In this document: in pieces, positions 17,156-25,026 of the stretch | Position numbering within the stretch: position 1 is the stretch's first letter | Layout: each line of letters opens with the position of its first letter | From: Bacteroidales bacterium | GTDB lineage: Bacteria > Bacteroidota > Bacteroidia > Bacteroidales > VadinHA17 | Assembly (NCBI GenBank): GCA_016715075.1 | Contig: JADKBK010000005.1 | Coordinates: forward strand, 62,001-126,000 | Length of the DNA stretch: 64,000 bases | Direction of reading: 5' to 3' | The notes under the pieces: model-generated | What the model saw: only the letters and a program-made list of their open reading frames with translations | Databases searched by the model: none | Told to the model about the DNA's origin: nothing | Program-made: the position numbers and the translations under genes

Positions 17156-18443
17156 CTATTCTCCTCCAATCCTGTAAAGGTATTTTTGTGTTCTCATTAT
17201 CATTGAGTTCCTTAATATTGCCGGTGTTGCCCATATCCCTGAATCCATTGTGTTCTGAGAGATAACTTCATATTGACGGCCGGCCTTTAACACAAGCACT
17301 TCACCCTTTACTGAAAAAAACCAGATATTACCGTCAATATATACCGGTGAAGCATTATAATGGGCGGTCACACGCCTTGACCATATTTCTTCTCCGGTGC
17401 CAGCATCAATACACATCATGATATTTCTGGTTGTGACTGTATATATCAGACCATCTTTAATCAGAGGCGAAAGCATCTGGTTATCGGATGTTTCATCTTT
17501 CTTCTTCCAGATGATATTTGTACCTGCTATATCACCTGCACCATCAGGATTAACTGCCAGCAGATCAGTATACGGTTTGCCATCTTCAGCAACATTAAAT
17601 CCGGTGTACCAGTATAGTACTCCATTTTCTGTGAATGGCATTGCTATTGTGGTTTCAGCTCCATCCACAATTCTCCATATTTCCTTACCGGTAATCGGAT
17701 CTAAGGCCTGACAAATGGCGGATCCATTGGATATCAGCATATCACGCCCTTTTACGTTTATTATTATCGGAGTAATAAATGCCGGTTTTCCATAAGTCGG
17801 CAGGTGTTCATATGGCTCCAGTGGTCTCTCTCTTTTCCATACAACATCTCCCGTACTTTTATTAAGAGCCGTAATATACCTGTTATCTATTCCTTCAAAA
17901 TGAAGGATGACCAGGTTCTTATAAATTATTGGAGACGAGCCTGCAGCATGCACCTGGTTGCACTTCAACCCGGTCTGCTTCCATATAACCGATCCGTCTG
18001 ATGTATTAATACAGGCTGTCCCTATGCTTCCGTAATGAACGTACACAAAACCTTTTTCGATACATGGAGTCGGAGTGGCATATGTTTACAGTATGACGCC
18101 CTTCTACTTCCTCAGGAGTAAAAACCTTTATATCATAAATTATTTTTCCTGATTTATAGTCAGCACAGACTGCATATACTTCTTTACCATCTGCTTTTGC
18201 TGTTGTTATCCAAATCTGGTCCTCAAATACTACAGGTGATGAATAGCCATTATCATGAATCTCAGTTTTCCACTTTATGGCTGATTCATCCCATTTCAGG
18301 GGGATATTACCCTTTTCTGCGATACCGTTCAAATTGGCACCTCTGAATCCAGTCCAGTTCTGAGCCAGGCGTTCTGGCTGCTTACATCCAAAAAGTGAGG
18401 CAATAAAGAAAAGAGTGAGCAGGGGGCGAGTGTTGGAGTTCAT
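17156..18443 (-). pseudogene. PQQ-type beta-propeller lipoprotein, frameshifted
   Basis: Two overlapping frames together give one protein of about 430 aa. The 5' part (from 18443) is a lipoprotein (lipobox SLFGC at residue 20) and carries WTGFRGANLNGIA, the usual start of outer-membrane PQQ-like propellers. It shifts frame after EGRHTVN near 18084. The other frame continues ATPTPCIEKGFVYVHYG, where a two-base loss in AACACATAT-like sequence explains the break. The remaining blades show repeated GxxxW motifs (GDVVWK, GKEIWR, GEEIWS). Family members include BamB-like scaffolds and dehydrogenases; no catalytic PQQ ligands are obvious. Sequencing error and true inactivation cannot be told apart here. 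Confidence 0.8.
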
Positions 18444-18510
18444 ATAATTCTTCGGTTTTATCCAGTAAAGGCGAATATATAAAATTTGGGTAAACCTTTA
18501 TTAATCAAAT

Positions 18511-18551
18511 CAAATATAGCTCAAATAACAGTATGAGAACTATTATCTTTG
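18511..18551. promoter_or_regulatory. Divergent -7 boxes between PQQ lipoprotein and CorB-like genes
   Basis: On the minus strand 18518-18511 reads TATATTTG, and on the plus strand 18544-18551 reads TATCTTTG; both are exact TAnnTTTG matches facing the divergent genes. Neither has an exact TTTG at 19-21 nt upstream. Confidence 0.4.
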
Positions 18552-18627
18552 TGATAAAGCATACACTTCACAACGTAACGTTGGAGAATTCGAAGAAAGC
18601 TGTGAAGAGGAATATAATACAAATGAT

Positions 18628-19908
18628 ATGGAATTACTTGTTGTCGGGATACTGATTTTACTTAATGGTTTTTTTGCACTCTCCGAAATTGCTCTTATAT
18701 CAAGTAAGAAGTCAAGACTTGAACAGATGAAGATCGACAGGAAACGGGGTGCCAAAACTGCTTTGAAACTACTCGAAAAATCAGAGAATTTTCTTTCAGC
18801 GGTTCAGGTTGGGATAACTTTGATAGGGATTGTAACAGGTGTATATGGAGGATTGAATATTGCTGAAGATATAGCCCCTCTCTTTCAAAAAATCGATTTC
18901 CTGGAATCCTCAGCTAATGAAATCGCTCTTGGTGTAACGATTGTGATAATAACTTATTTTTCAATTGTTTTGGGTGAACTGGTGCCAAAAACAATTGCAT
19001 TAAGCAATCCTGAGAAAATTGCTGTCAAAATTGCCCCGGTTATTTTATATTTCAGCAAATTATTCTATCCCTTCGTTAAACTACTATCTCTGTCAACAAA
19101 TCTGTTTAACAATCTGATCGGGATAGAAAAAAAGACTGAACGCTTAACTGAGGCGGAATTAAGGCAGATGATTAAAATTGCTTCTCATCAGGGAGTGATA
19201 GAAAAGGAACAAAACCTGATTCATGAAAAAGTATTCTACTTTGCAGATAAAAAAGCAAAGCATATTATGACTCATCGGGTTGATGTCGAATGGGTAGATT
19301 TGAAAGGAACTGAGGAAGATGTAAGATCTGTTGTCCTGGGATCACGGCACAGTAAAATAATTTGCTGTAACGATGGACTGGATAATTTTGTCGGAATACT
19401 CTCTGTAAAGGATTATCTTTTTGCCTTCAATGCCGGAGAAGCAATAAAGATTCCTGATTTAATAATTCCTCCCTTAATTGTACCTGAGAATGCCCCGGCC
19501 CGAAGAGTTCTGAAACTATTCAGACTGAAGCAATCATATTTTTGCATAGTGGTGAACGAATATGGCACATTCGAGGGAATAATCACTTTGCATGATATAA
19601 TGGAAAATTTAATCGGAGAGATGCCTGAGGAAGGAGAATCAGATGAGCCGGATATTTTTATCAGGAATGATAAATCGGTTTTGGTAAGTGGAGATGCACC
19701 GGTTGAAGTACTTGACGGAATAATTGAGGGCTTTGTAATTGATTTTGGAAAAATCGACTATTCAACAGTAGCCGGATTTGTTTTTGACAGCATTGGGAAA
19801 ATTCCTCAGGTTGGGGATAAATTTGAGTATTCAGGATATACAATTGAAATCGTAGATATTGACGGGAACAGGATCGATAAGGTGCTTGTATATAAAAATA
19901 AGGATTAA
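18628..19908 (+). CDS. Hemolysin-family membrane protein (DUF21-CBS-CorC/HlyC)
   Basis: A 426-aa inner-membrane protein. Residues about 1-180 form the DUF21/CNNM transmembrane domain with three to four helices (LVVGILILLNGFFALSEIAL at the start; GELVPKTIALSNPEKIA is diagnostic). A CBS pair occupies about 200-325 (MTHRVDVEWVD; NEYGTFEGIITLHDIMENLIGE), and a CorC_HlyC domain is at about 340-420. Homologues CorB/CNNM transport or regulate Mg2+, despite the hemolysin label. It appears to be a single gene with its own promoter. Confidence 0.9.
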   Translation: MELLVVGILILLNGFFALSEIALISSKKSRLEQMKIDRKRGAKTALKLLEKSENFLSAVQVGITLIGIVTGVYGGLNIAEDIAPLFQKIDFLESSANEIALGVTIVIITYFSIVLGELVPKTIALSNPEKIAVKIAPVILYFSKLFYPFVKLLSLSTNLFNNLIGIEKKTERLTEAELRQMIKIASHQGVIEKEQNLIHEKVFYFADKKAKHIMTHRVDVEWVDLKGTEEDVRSVVLGSRHSKIICCNDGLDNFVGILSVKDYLFAFNAGEAIKIPDLIIPPLIVPENAPARRVLKLFRLKQSYFCIVVNEYGTFEGIITLHDIMENLIGEMPEEGESDEPDIFIRNDKSVLVSGDAPVEVLDGIIEGFVIDFGKIDYSTVAGFVFDSIGKIPQVGDKFEYSGYTIEIVDIDGNRIDKVLVYKNKD

Positions 19909-20276
19909 AAAACAGTTATCATTTCTTATTTTCACATAAATGGGAATATGACCTTTGGAAGAAATATTTCTGAACTCTATCTTTGGCATTCATTTTGACA
20001 ATTATTTATGAATAATATTTCTTGGTAATTATTCAGATTTGTTAAAGGTTGAATTAAAAAATCTGGCAGTGAGAACATTTTATCGGATTAATTCAATTAA
20101 ATTGGAAAGATATTATCGGAATAAAAACAGAGCAAAAGCCTAACGTCAGTGGTTACATGAAAATGAATGCAATTAAATCTCTGCTTTTTTTGAAATTGAG
20201 ATCCGGTTACCCGGACCGGGATGGCAATATTCTTTTTTCGAAAGAACCAGTGGCTAAATAAAAGAATGACACTAAT
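19909..20276. other. Intergenic stretch without recognised gene
   Basis: A 368-nt spacer between the CorB-like gene and a small lipoprotein gene. I see no conserved ORF, RNA or tandem repeat; a GC-rich inverted CCGG motif near 20200-20222 is the only notable element. Confidence 0.5.
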
Positions 20277-20672
20277 ATGAATAAGGTTATATTATTGGCA
20301 TTAATGTGTTTAGTCATTTCATGCGGTACATCGAAAAAATCCTCTCCTTTTCCTAAAGAAGATGAATTATACAGCACAAGAAAATATATCGGTGATTTTC
20401 TGGATTATCGCCACACCGGACCAGAGGTAGTTGGAGGCAAAGATCTTATCTGGATTAAAACTACGATTTACAGCACTTTTGGCAGGATATCTGCATACGG
20501 TAAGACATGTGAATTTGCTATCGGTGATAAAATTTATTTAAAGTCGACCTCCGCCTCCCCTGGAAATTATGGATACTGGGAATATCAGATTGAGAATGAT
20601 TATTTGGTTACTTACAAGGTAAGCGAATTTAAATTCGAAAATAACGTTTTTAAGCGGTCAAGGTCTTTCTGA
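20277..20672 (+). CDS. Hypothetical small lipoprotein
   Basis: A 131-aa protein with a clear SPII signal: MNKVILLALMCLVISC, lipid attachment at Cys16. The mature part is beta-rich (DFLDYRHTGPEVVGGKDLIWIKTTIYSTFGRISAYGK region, then short strands) with a small ordered domain of about 95 residues. I do not recognise the family. It stands alone between the CorB-like and MATE-like genes. The complete lipobox and intact frame support a real gene. Confidence 0.65.
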   Translation: MNKVILLALMCLVISCGTSKKSSPFPKEDELYSTRKYIGDFLDYRHTGPEVVGGKDLIWIKTTIYSTFGRISAYGKTCEFAIGDKIYLKSTSASPGNYGYWEYQIENDYLVTYKVSEFKFENNVFKRSRSF

Positions 20673-20803
20673 TTAACGCTTAAAATCAGTAATTGCCATA
20701 CTGGCTATGATGTTTATTTTGCCATGTCTCACTTACACTCACCCTCACTCGGTCTTTTGTCCCTCTTCCTCAAAAATGTCTATATTTGCGGTTTTTATAA
20801 AAG

Positions 20804-22126
20804 GTGGATATAACTGAGAGGCTTACAAGCCGGACGATTTTTCGTTTCTGGAGTCCGCTTGCACTTACCTGGCTGATGATGGCACTTGAGCAGCCGATCC
20901 TCATCGCATTTATCGCCCGGTTGAATGATGCAAAATTCAATCTTGCTGCCTTTGGCATCGCAGGATCGTTCGCCATGATCATTGAATCTCCCATAATAAT
21001 GCTGATGAGCGCTTCCACAGCCCTTGTCACAGGACGACACTCCTATAAGAAGCTGAAAAAATTTACCGATATTCTGAACGCGGTAATCACTACTATGCAG
21101 ATTATTATGCTGATTCCTCCGGTATTCAGATTTATTGTTATCGGTCTCATGGAAGTGCCTGAGGATATTGCCAGACTTGCCCATATTGCCCTTCTTGTTT
21201 TTCTTCCCTGGGCTGCGTCAATTGGATACAGGCGGTTCTACCAGGGCATCCTTATCAGGAATAATCTTACAAGACGTGTAACCTATGGGACACTCGTGAG
21301 GCTGTCTGTAATTGTGATAACAGGATTGCTTCTTTATACTGCAGGGGTGAAAGGAGCATACGTAGGAGCCGGAGCAATGTCACTGGCAGTCTTATGTGAA
21401 GCGATAGCCACCAGGCTTATGGTTTCAAAAACCCTTAAGACACTGCTTCTTAAGGAAGATAAGGAGAATGGAAATCTTAAATTAAGATCAATTGCAAGGT
21501 TCTATTATCCTCTCGCTCTGACCTCAGTATTATCTCTGGGTGTTCATCCCTTTGTTACATTTTTCCTTGGCAGGAGCTATATGGCTGTGGAGTCGCTGGC
21601 TGTCCTTCCTGTTGTGAGTTCGCTGGTATTTATTTTCAGAAGCCTGGGATTATCATATCAGGAGGCGAATATTGCACTGATAGGAAAGGAAAAGCAGAAT
21701 TACTGGATTTTAAGAGATTTTGCAGTATACCTTGGTTTGCTGGTTACTGTTATGATTACAGTGCTGGCTTTCACCCCTCTTGCTGATTTCTGGTTTATAA
21801 ACATCTCCGGCCTGAGTAAAGAGCTTGCCGATTTGTCATATCTTCCGTTAAAAATAATGATCCTCCTGCCGGCGCTTACCGTGTATCTTAACTTCCAGAG
21901 ATCGTGTCTTATAATAAACGGTAACACAGGCCCGATGTCAATCTCAACAGCAATTGAGCTTATCAGTATTATTGCGGTTTTACTTGTGTGTGTGGTATTT
22001 CTGAACCTTGTCGGTGTGGTCGCTGCTTCTATTGCTTATGTTGCAGGTAAAGGCATATCGAACATTTACCTTGCAAAAAAACAGGTGGATGTAGTAGATG
22101 GATGGAATTTGAAAAAACAGGTGTAA
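20804..22126 (+). CDS. MATE/MVF-superfamily transporter, ANKH-like
   Basis: A 440-aa integral membrane protein with about twelve hydrophobic segments. The two halves each open with a helix of the form FWSPLALTWLMM (residues 14-25) and FYYPLALTSVL (about 233-243), the pseudo-twofold pattern of multidrug/oligosaccharidyl-lipid flippases. The FWxPLAL motif recalls the vertebrate ANKH protein, a member of the same superfamily. Substrate unknown. The start is a GTG at 20804, forced by a TAA three bases upstream; an AAGG motif touches it. The gene seems monocistronic. Confidence 0.7.
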   Translation: MDITERLTSRTIFRFWSPLALTWLMMALEQPILIAFIARLNDAKFNLAAFGIAGSFAMIIESPIIMLMSASTALVTGRHSYKKLKKFTDILNAVITTMQIIMLIPPVFRFIVIGLMEVPEDIARLAHIALLVFLPWAASIGYRRFYQGILIRNNLTRRVTYGTLVRLSVIVITGLLLYTAGVKGAYVGAGAMSLAVLCEAIATRLMVSKTLKTLLLKEDKENGNLKLRSIARFYYPLALTSVLSLGVHPFVTFFLGRSYMAVESLAVLPVVSSLVFIFRSLGLSYQEANIALIGKEKQNYWILRDFAVYLGLLVTVMITVLAFTPLADFWFINISGLSKELADLSYLPLKIMILLPALTVYLNFQRSCLIINGNTGPMSISTAIELISIIAVLLVCVVFLNLVGVVAASIAYVAGKGISNIYLAKKQVDVVDGWNLKKQV

Positions 22127-22188
22127 TATCCAGTCCTTCTTTTCATCCAGTCTCTGACTATCACTCTTTATGGCCATGAAGGGAAGAT

Positions 22189-22821
22189 CTATATTTTAAA
22201 TCTTACAAGTAACTGAAATGAATGATGGATCTCTTTGGTATCCACAGAAAATAAAGTAGCTCCGGAATCGAGCAAGACTTTTTTTGTATATGAGGCACGT
22301 CCCTGATTATATCTTAACCCTATATCTATATTTTTAATAATGTTATAATTAATACCTATCAGTCCGGATATCTCTGTTTTATTTCCGGATACCGGAATAT
22401 CGAATGAATTGCTTTTATGTTTATACTTCTCTTTCACCAGGTAACTGATCCCTGGTCCGGCTGATACAAATAACCTTTTTGATATATAGAAATCAATCAG
22501 AATGGGCAATTCGATATAGTTGAACTGGAATTTACCCTCGTAATCGATATGATTTAATCCTCCTTTTCTGATAAATCCGGGTTCGACAGAAAATCCCAAA
22601 AAGAATGGACTCTTATATTCAAATACTCCGTTTATGTTGAATGCAGCCATCGGATCAAGCTGGTCGCCTTCATATTTAAAATTGTCTATTGTATATTCTG
22701 AAATATAGGTACTTGTAATGTTAAAACCGGTCAGAATTCCAAATCTGAAGTCCTGAGCCCTGATATTCGATACAGCAAATAAAATGAGTCCGGATAGTGT
22801 CAGAACCATTTTAGACTTCAT
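22189..22821 (-). CDS. Outer-membrane beta-barrel protein (PorT-like)
   Basis: A 210-aa protein with a signal peptide cleaved near residue 22 (IRA-QDF). The mature part shows alternating amphipathic strands (FRFGILTGFNIT, FLGFSVEPGFIRKGGL, FNYIELPILIDFYI, LFVSAGPGISYLV, DIGLRYNQGRA) and ends in a strand with terminal FKI, typical of eight-stranded barrels of the outer_membrane_beta-barrel/PorT group. Role unknown; such proteins are often structural or adhesin-like. It is convergent with the transporter gene. Confidence 0.8.
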   Translation of the reverse strand: MKSKMVLTLSGLILFAVSNIRAQDFRFGILTGFNITSTYISEYTIDNFKYEGDQLDPMAAFNINGVFEYKSPFFLGFSVEPGFIRKGGLNHIDYEGKFQFNYIELPILIDFYISKRLFVSAGPGISYLVKEKYKHKSNSFDIPVSGNKTEISGLIGINYNIIKNIDIGLRYNQGRASYTKKVLLDSGATLFSVDTKEIHHSFQLLVRFKI

Positions 22822-23214
22822 TTGAGATGATTTAAAGTAACTTTCGTATCCAAGGTAGGGATTATTTATTATTCAGGTGTCGGAACGTTGCAAAAAATTA
22901 CGGTTTTTCTTTATAAATAGACGGTTTGCGATCCGGCCCTGCACGTCATTACCCGTCTTGCAGTTATTAAGAATGGTTTCGGGCTATATCAATTATTGGA
23001 TATAGATTGCTTCAATGGTGTTATAAAATTGAAATTAAAAGATATTAAATTGATTGTAAATATTGAGCACAACCTGTTGCGATTACTGAACTTTTTTAGC
23101 GAATAAATGTTTCATTTTTGTTATTTAGATGTTAGCGGTAATTGTAAAACGACATTCACCGACAAACAAAAAAAGCAAAACCCGAATTAACTATGACAAA
23201 TAATTCATAAAAAT
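22822..23214. other. AT-rich intergenic stretch leading into the VOC gene pair
   Basis: A 393-nt spacer with no supported ORF. From about 23125 it contains GTTAGCGGTAATTG (23131-23144) followed by AAAACGACA, a boundary-like word discussed with the AT-rich cassette. The remainder shows no repeat or RNA that I can recognise. Confidence 0.5.
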
Positions 23215-23634
23215 ATGGCAAAACAAATTTTTATAAATTTAGCAGTAAAAGACCTTAAAAAATCAATGGACTTCTATACTGCATTAGGATTTTCAAACAA
23301 TCCGCAATTTTCAGACGACTCAGGAAAATGTATGGTTTGGAGTGAAAACATTTTTGTGATGATTATGACGCACGAAAAATTTGCATCTTTTGCTACTAAA
23401 CCAATTGCAGATACAAAATCAAATTTAGCAGGACTTTTTTCCTTGTCAGTGGAAAGCGTTGAAGAAGTCAACAGTATTCTAAGCAAAGGACTTGATGCAG
23501 GAGGAACAGAGCCAACCGAAATGAAAGATTATGGCTTTATGCAACAAAGAACTATCGAAGATTTTGATGGGCACACCTGGGAAGTTTTCTATATGGACCT
23601 TACGAAATTTCCAACTGAGCAACCAAACATGTAA
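23215..23634 (+). CDS. VOC family protein (glyoxalase/bleomycin-resistance fold)
   Basis: A 139-aa cytosolic protein with two vicinal-oxygen-chelate modules. It starts FINLAVKDLKKSMDFYTALGF and ends RTIEDFDGHTWEVFYMD, where the Glu before VFYMD is the usual metal ligand. Such proteins are dioxygenases, glyoxalases or drug-binding proteins; the C-terminal form is common in uncharacterised Bacteroidota members. Base composition is more AT-rich than the surrounding genome. The second VOC gene begins 37 nt downstream in the same direction, so both probably share a message. Confidence 0.85.
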   Translation: MAKQIFINLAVKDLKKSMDFYTALGFSNNPQFSDDSGKCMVWSENIFVMIMTHEKFASFATKPIADTKSNLAGLFSLSVESVEEVNSILSKGLDAGGTEPTEMKDYGFMQQRTIEDFDGHTWEVFYMDLTKFPTEQPNM

Positions 23635-23671
23635 AGTGAATTAATTCTAACGACTCAAAAAATATAAGAAA

Positions 23672-24112
23672 ATGGCACAAATAAATCCTTACATCCACTT
23701 CAATGGAAATGCAGAAGAAGCATTTACATTTTACAAATCAGTATTTGGCGGAGAGTTCGCAATGATAAGCCGTTTCAAAGATATGTCAATACCAGAGAGT
23801 CCTATTTCTGAAAAAGAAGCTGAAAAAATTATGCATATCGCCTTGCCAATAGGCAAGTGCAGTGTATTAATGGGAAGTGACACTCCCGAATTTATGGGAA
23901 AGCATAATGAGAATGAAAACAGAAGCAAAATTTCAATTAGTGCAGAAAGCAAAGAAGAAGCTGACAAATTATTTAACGGACTTTCAGCAGGTGGGATAAT
24001 TGAAATGCCTATTTCTGACAGTCCCTGGGGTTCTTATTTTGGTATGTTTAGGGACAAATATGGTATTGAATGGATGATAGATTTTGACGCAAAATATAAC
24101 GGGCAAATTTAA
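23672..24112 (+). CDS. VOC family protein, PhnB-like
   Basis: A 146-aa PhnB-like protein: INPYIHFNGNAEEAFTFYK at the N-terminus, FGGEFAMISRFKDM, then MHIALPIGKCSVLMGSD and the C-terminal GSYFGMFRDKYGIEWMIDF. These are diagnostic of the PhnB subfamily. No substrate is known; PhnB itself is not required for phosphonate use in E. coli. It is distinct in sequence from the PhnB-like gene at 1450-1920. It forms a two-gene unit with the preceding VOC gene in the AT-rich cassette beside ssrA. Confidence 0.87.
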   Translation: MAQINPYIHFNGNAEEAFTFYKSVFGGEFAMISRFKDMSIPESPISEKEAEKIMHIALPIGKCSVLMGSDTPEFMGKHNENENRSKISISAESKEEADKLFNGLSAGGIIEMPISDSPWGSYFGMFRDKYGIEWMIDFDAKYNGQI

Positions 24113-24214
24113 CTGAAGAAAAACAACGAACCGCTGACAACGGCACATGCGTAAGGCTGGTTTTTGTGGTTTTGCAAGCTCAGTTCTCGTAGTAAATTTT
24201 CGTCTCGGATGAAG

Positions 24215-24334
24215 GCTGCGCTCACCGTCCCTTAGTTCCAGTCCTGTAAATAGAAAACAACCGATTTCTGAGTGGCGAGGGTGTTCGCTGCGCTCACCGT
24301 CCCTTAGTTCCAGTCCTGCAAATAGAAAACAACC
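24215..24334. repeat. 48-bp direct repeat pair
   Basis: The 48 bases at 24215-24262 recur at 24287-24334 with a single C/T difference, 72 bp apart start to start. Each copy begins GCTGCGCTCACCG and ends AGAAAACAACC. They lie between the VOC cassette and the ssrA terminator. Confidence 0.9.
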
Positions 24335-24358
24335 ACCATGCTGCGCATGGTTTTTTTT
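24335..24358 (+). terminator. Rho-independent terminator, plus strand
   Basis: Stem ACCATG / CATGGT around loop CTGCG (24335-24351) followed by eight T residues. It could stop transcription running rightwards from the VOC pair towards ssrA. Confidence 0.7.
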
Positions 24359-24400
24359 GTTTTTCATCTGCCTTTTGCAAGCGAGCTTGCAGCGGCATCT

Positions 24401-24427
24401 GAAAAACAAAAACCCCCTGTCGGGGGT
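24401..24427 (-). terminator. Rho-independent terminator of ssrA
   Basis: On the minus strand a GC-rich stem ACCCCC / GGGGGT with a four-base GACA loop (24427-24412) is followed by TTTTTGTTTTT. It lies 20 nt after the mature 3' end of tmRNA. Confidence 0.9.
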
Positions 24428-24447
24428 GGTTGTTTTCTGCTTGATCG

Positions 24448-24859
24448 TGGAGCTGGCGGGAGTCGAACCCGCGTCCATACATGGGAACCATATGCTTTCT
24501 ACATGCTTATTCCTGCTTGGTTTTCGTGACCTGTCAGCTGCAGAACAACCTAACCTGTCCTTATTTCCTGTTTGTTTCGCCATCGGGTCGGAACAACCTT
24601 CAGACTAGCCCCGGATTGCGTGCGCCTCCGTATCGGGTTGGATCAGGGCTTGACCGCCCGGGAAGCGTCTCGTCCCAACACATGTGCTGAGAGATCTTGC
24701 CTTTCGGCAAAAAGTGCCTAAGCTACTGTTATTCGCTTATGCTGCGAGAGCGTAATTGTTTTCGCCTTTTATTGGTTTGTGACACTGTTCAAGTGACGCG
24801 CCACCACACACTGCATGCTTACATACCACCCCTCATGCTGTCAAAACCAGGTCAGCCCC
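24448..24859 (-). ncRNA. ssrA: tmRNA (transfer-messenger RNA)
   Basis: Read on the minus strand, the 5' end GGGGCTGACCTGGTTTTGAC and the 3' end with T-arm GGGTTCGACTCCCGCC and CAGCTCC pair as an acceptor stem with a G-U wobble; the discriminator is A at 24448 and the CCA is not encoded. The internal tag frame at 24766-24737 reads GENNYALAA then TAA, a Bacteroidota-type tag. tmRNA rescues ribosomes stalled on broken messages, adding this tag for proteolysis, with SmpB. Length of about 412 nt is normal. A terminator follows at 24427-24401 and a -7 box precedes at 24882-24875. Confidence 0.96.
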
Positions 24860-24874
24860 GGATGATATGAATTG

Positions 24875-24882
24875 CAAAGATA
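24875..24882 (-). promoter_or_regulatory. -7 box of the ssrA promoter
   Basis: The minus strand reads TATCTTTG, an exact TAnnTTTG match 15 nt before the mature tmRNA 5' end. The -33 region expected near 24902-24906 falls inside a heptad repeat array and has no TTTG. Confidence 0.6.
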
Positions 24883-24888
24883 CAAAAA

Positions 24889-24940
24889 AAGTCCGAAGTC
24901 CGAAGTCCGAAGTTCGAAGTCGGAAGTCGGAAGGATTATA
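24889..24940. repeat. Heptanucleotide tandem array (AGTCCGA unit)
   Basis: Six units of period 7: AGTCCGA three times, AGTTCGA, then AGTCGGA twice. It lies in the divergent spacer between ssrA and the dehydrogenase gene, and its unit equals that of the arrays near 61 kb. Confidence 0.9.
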
Positions 24941-24984
24941 TTCAACGAAAAAAAGTACCAAGAGACTTTAAAGCTAAACTGACT

Positions 24985-24992
24985 TAAATTTG
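24985..24992 (+). promoter_or_regulatory. -7 box upstream of the dehydrogenase gene
   Basis: TAAATTTG matches TAnnTTTG exactly, 34 nt before the ATG at 25027. No exact -33 TTTG is at the expected distance. Confidence 0.4.
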
Positions 24993-25026
24993 TATCTTCA
25001 CAAGAAGTCGATAATTGCTCCTGATT

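Larger units (their letters stand above)
23131..24150. other. AT-rich two-gene cassette bounded by inverted GTTAGCGGT / ACCGCTGAC words
   Basis: The interval holds two VOC genes whose codon use is visibly more AT-rich than the flanking genes (frequent AAA, TTT, GAC, ACA runs). It opens with GTTAGCGGT at 23131 and closes with ACCGCTGAC at 24130, complementary at eight of nine positions. The right edge is about 300 nt from the 3' end of ssrA. No integrase, transposase or target duplication was found, so transfer is inferred from composition and location only. Confidence 0.4.

Noticed and set aside
24449..24480. tRNA-like T-arm and acceptor end (GGGTTCGACTCCCGCC on the minus strand)
   Set aside because: It is the tRNA-like 3' domain of tmRNA; no D-arm or anticodon arm is present locally and the 5' half lies 400 nt away.
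24294..24690. Several ORFs of 63-199 codons over the ssrA end
   Set aside because: They cross the tmRNA, its terminator and the 48-bp repeats, and show no domain; they are by-products of structured RNA sequence.
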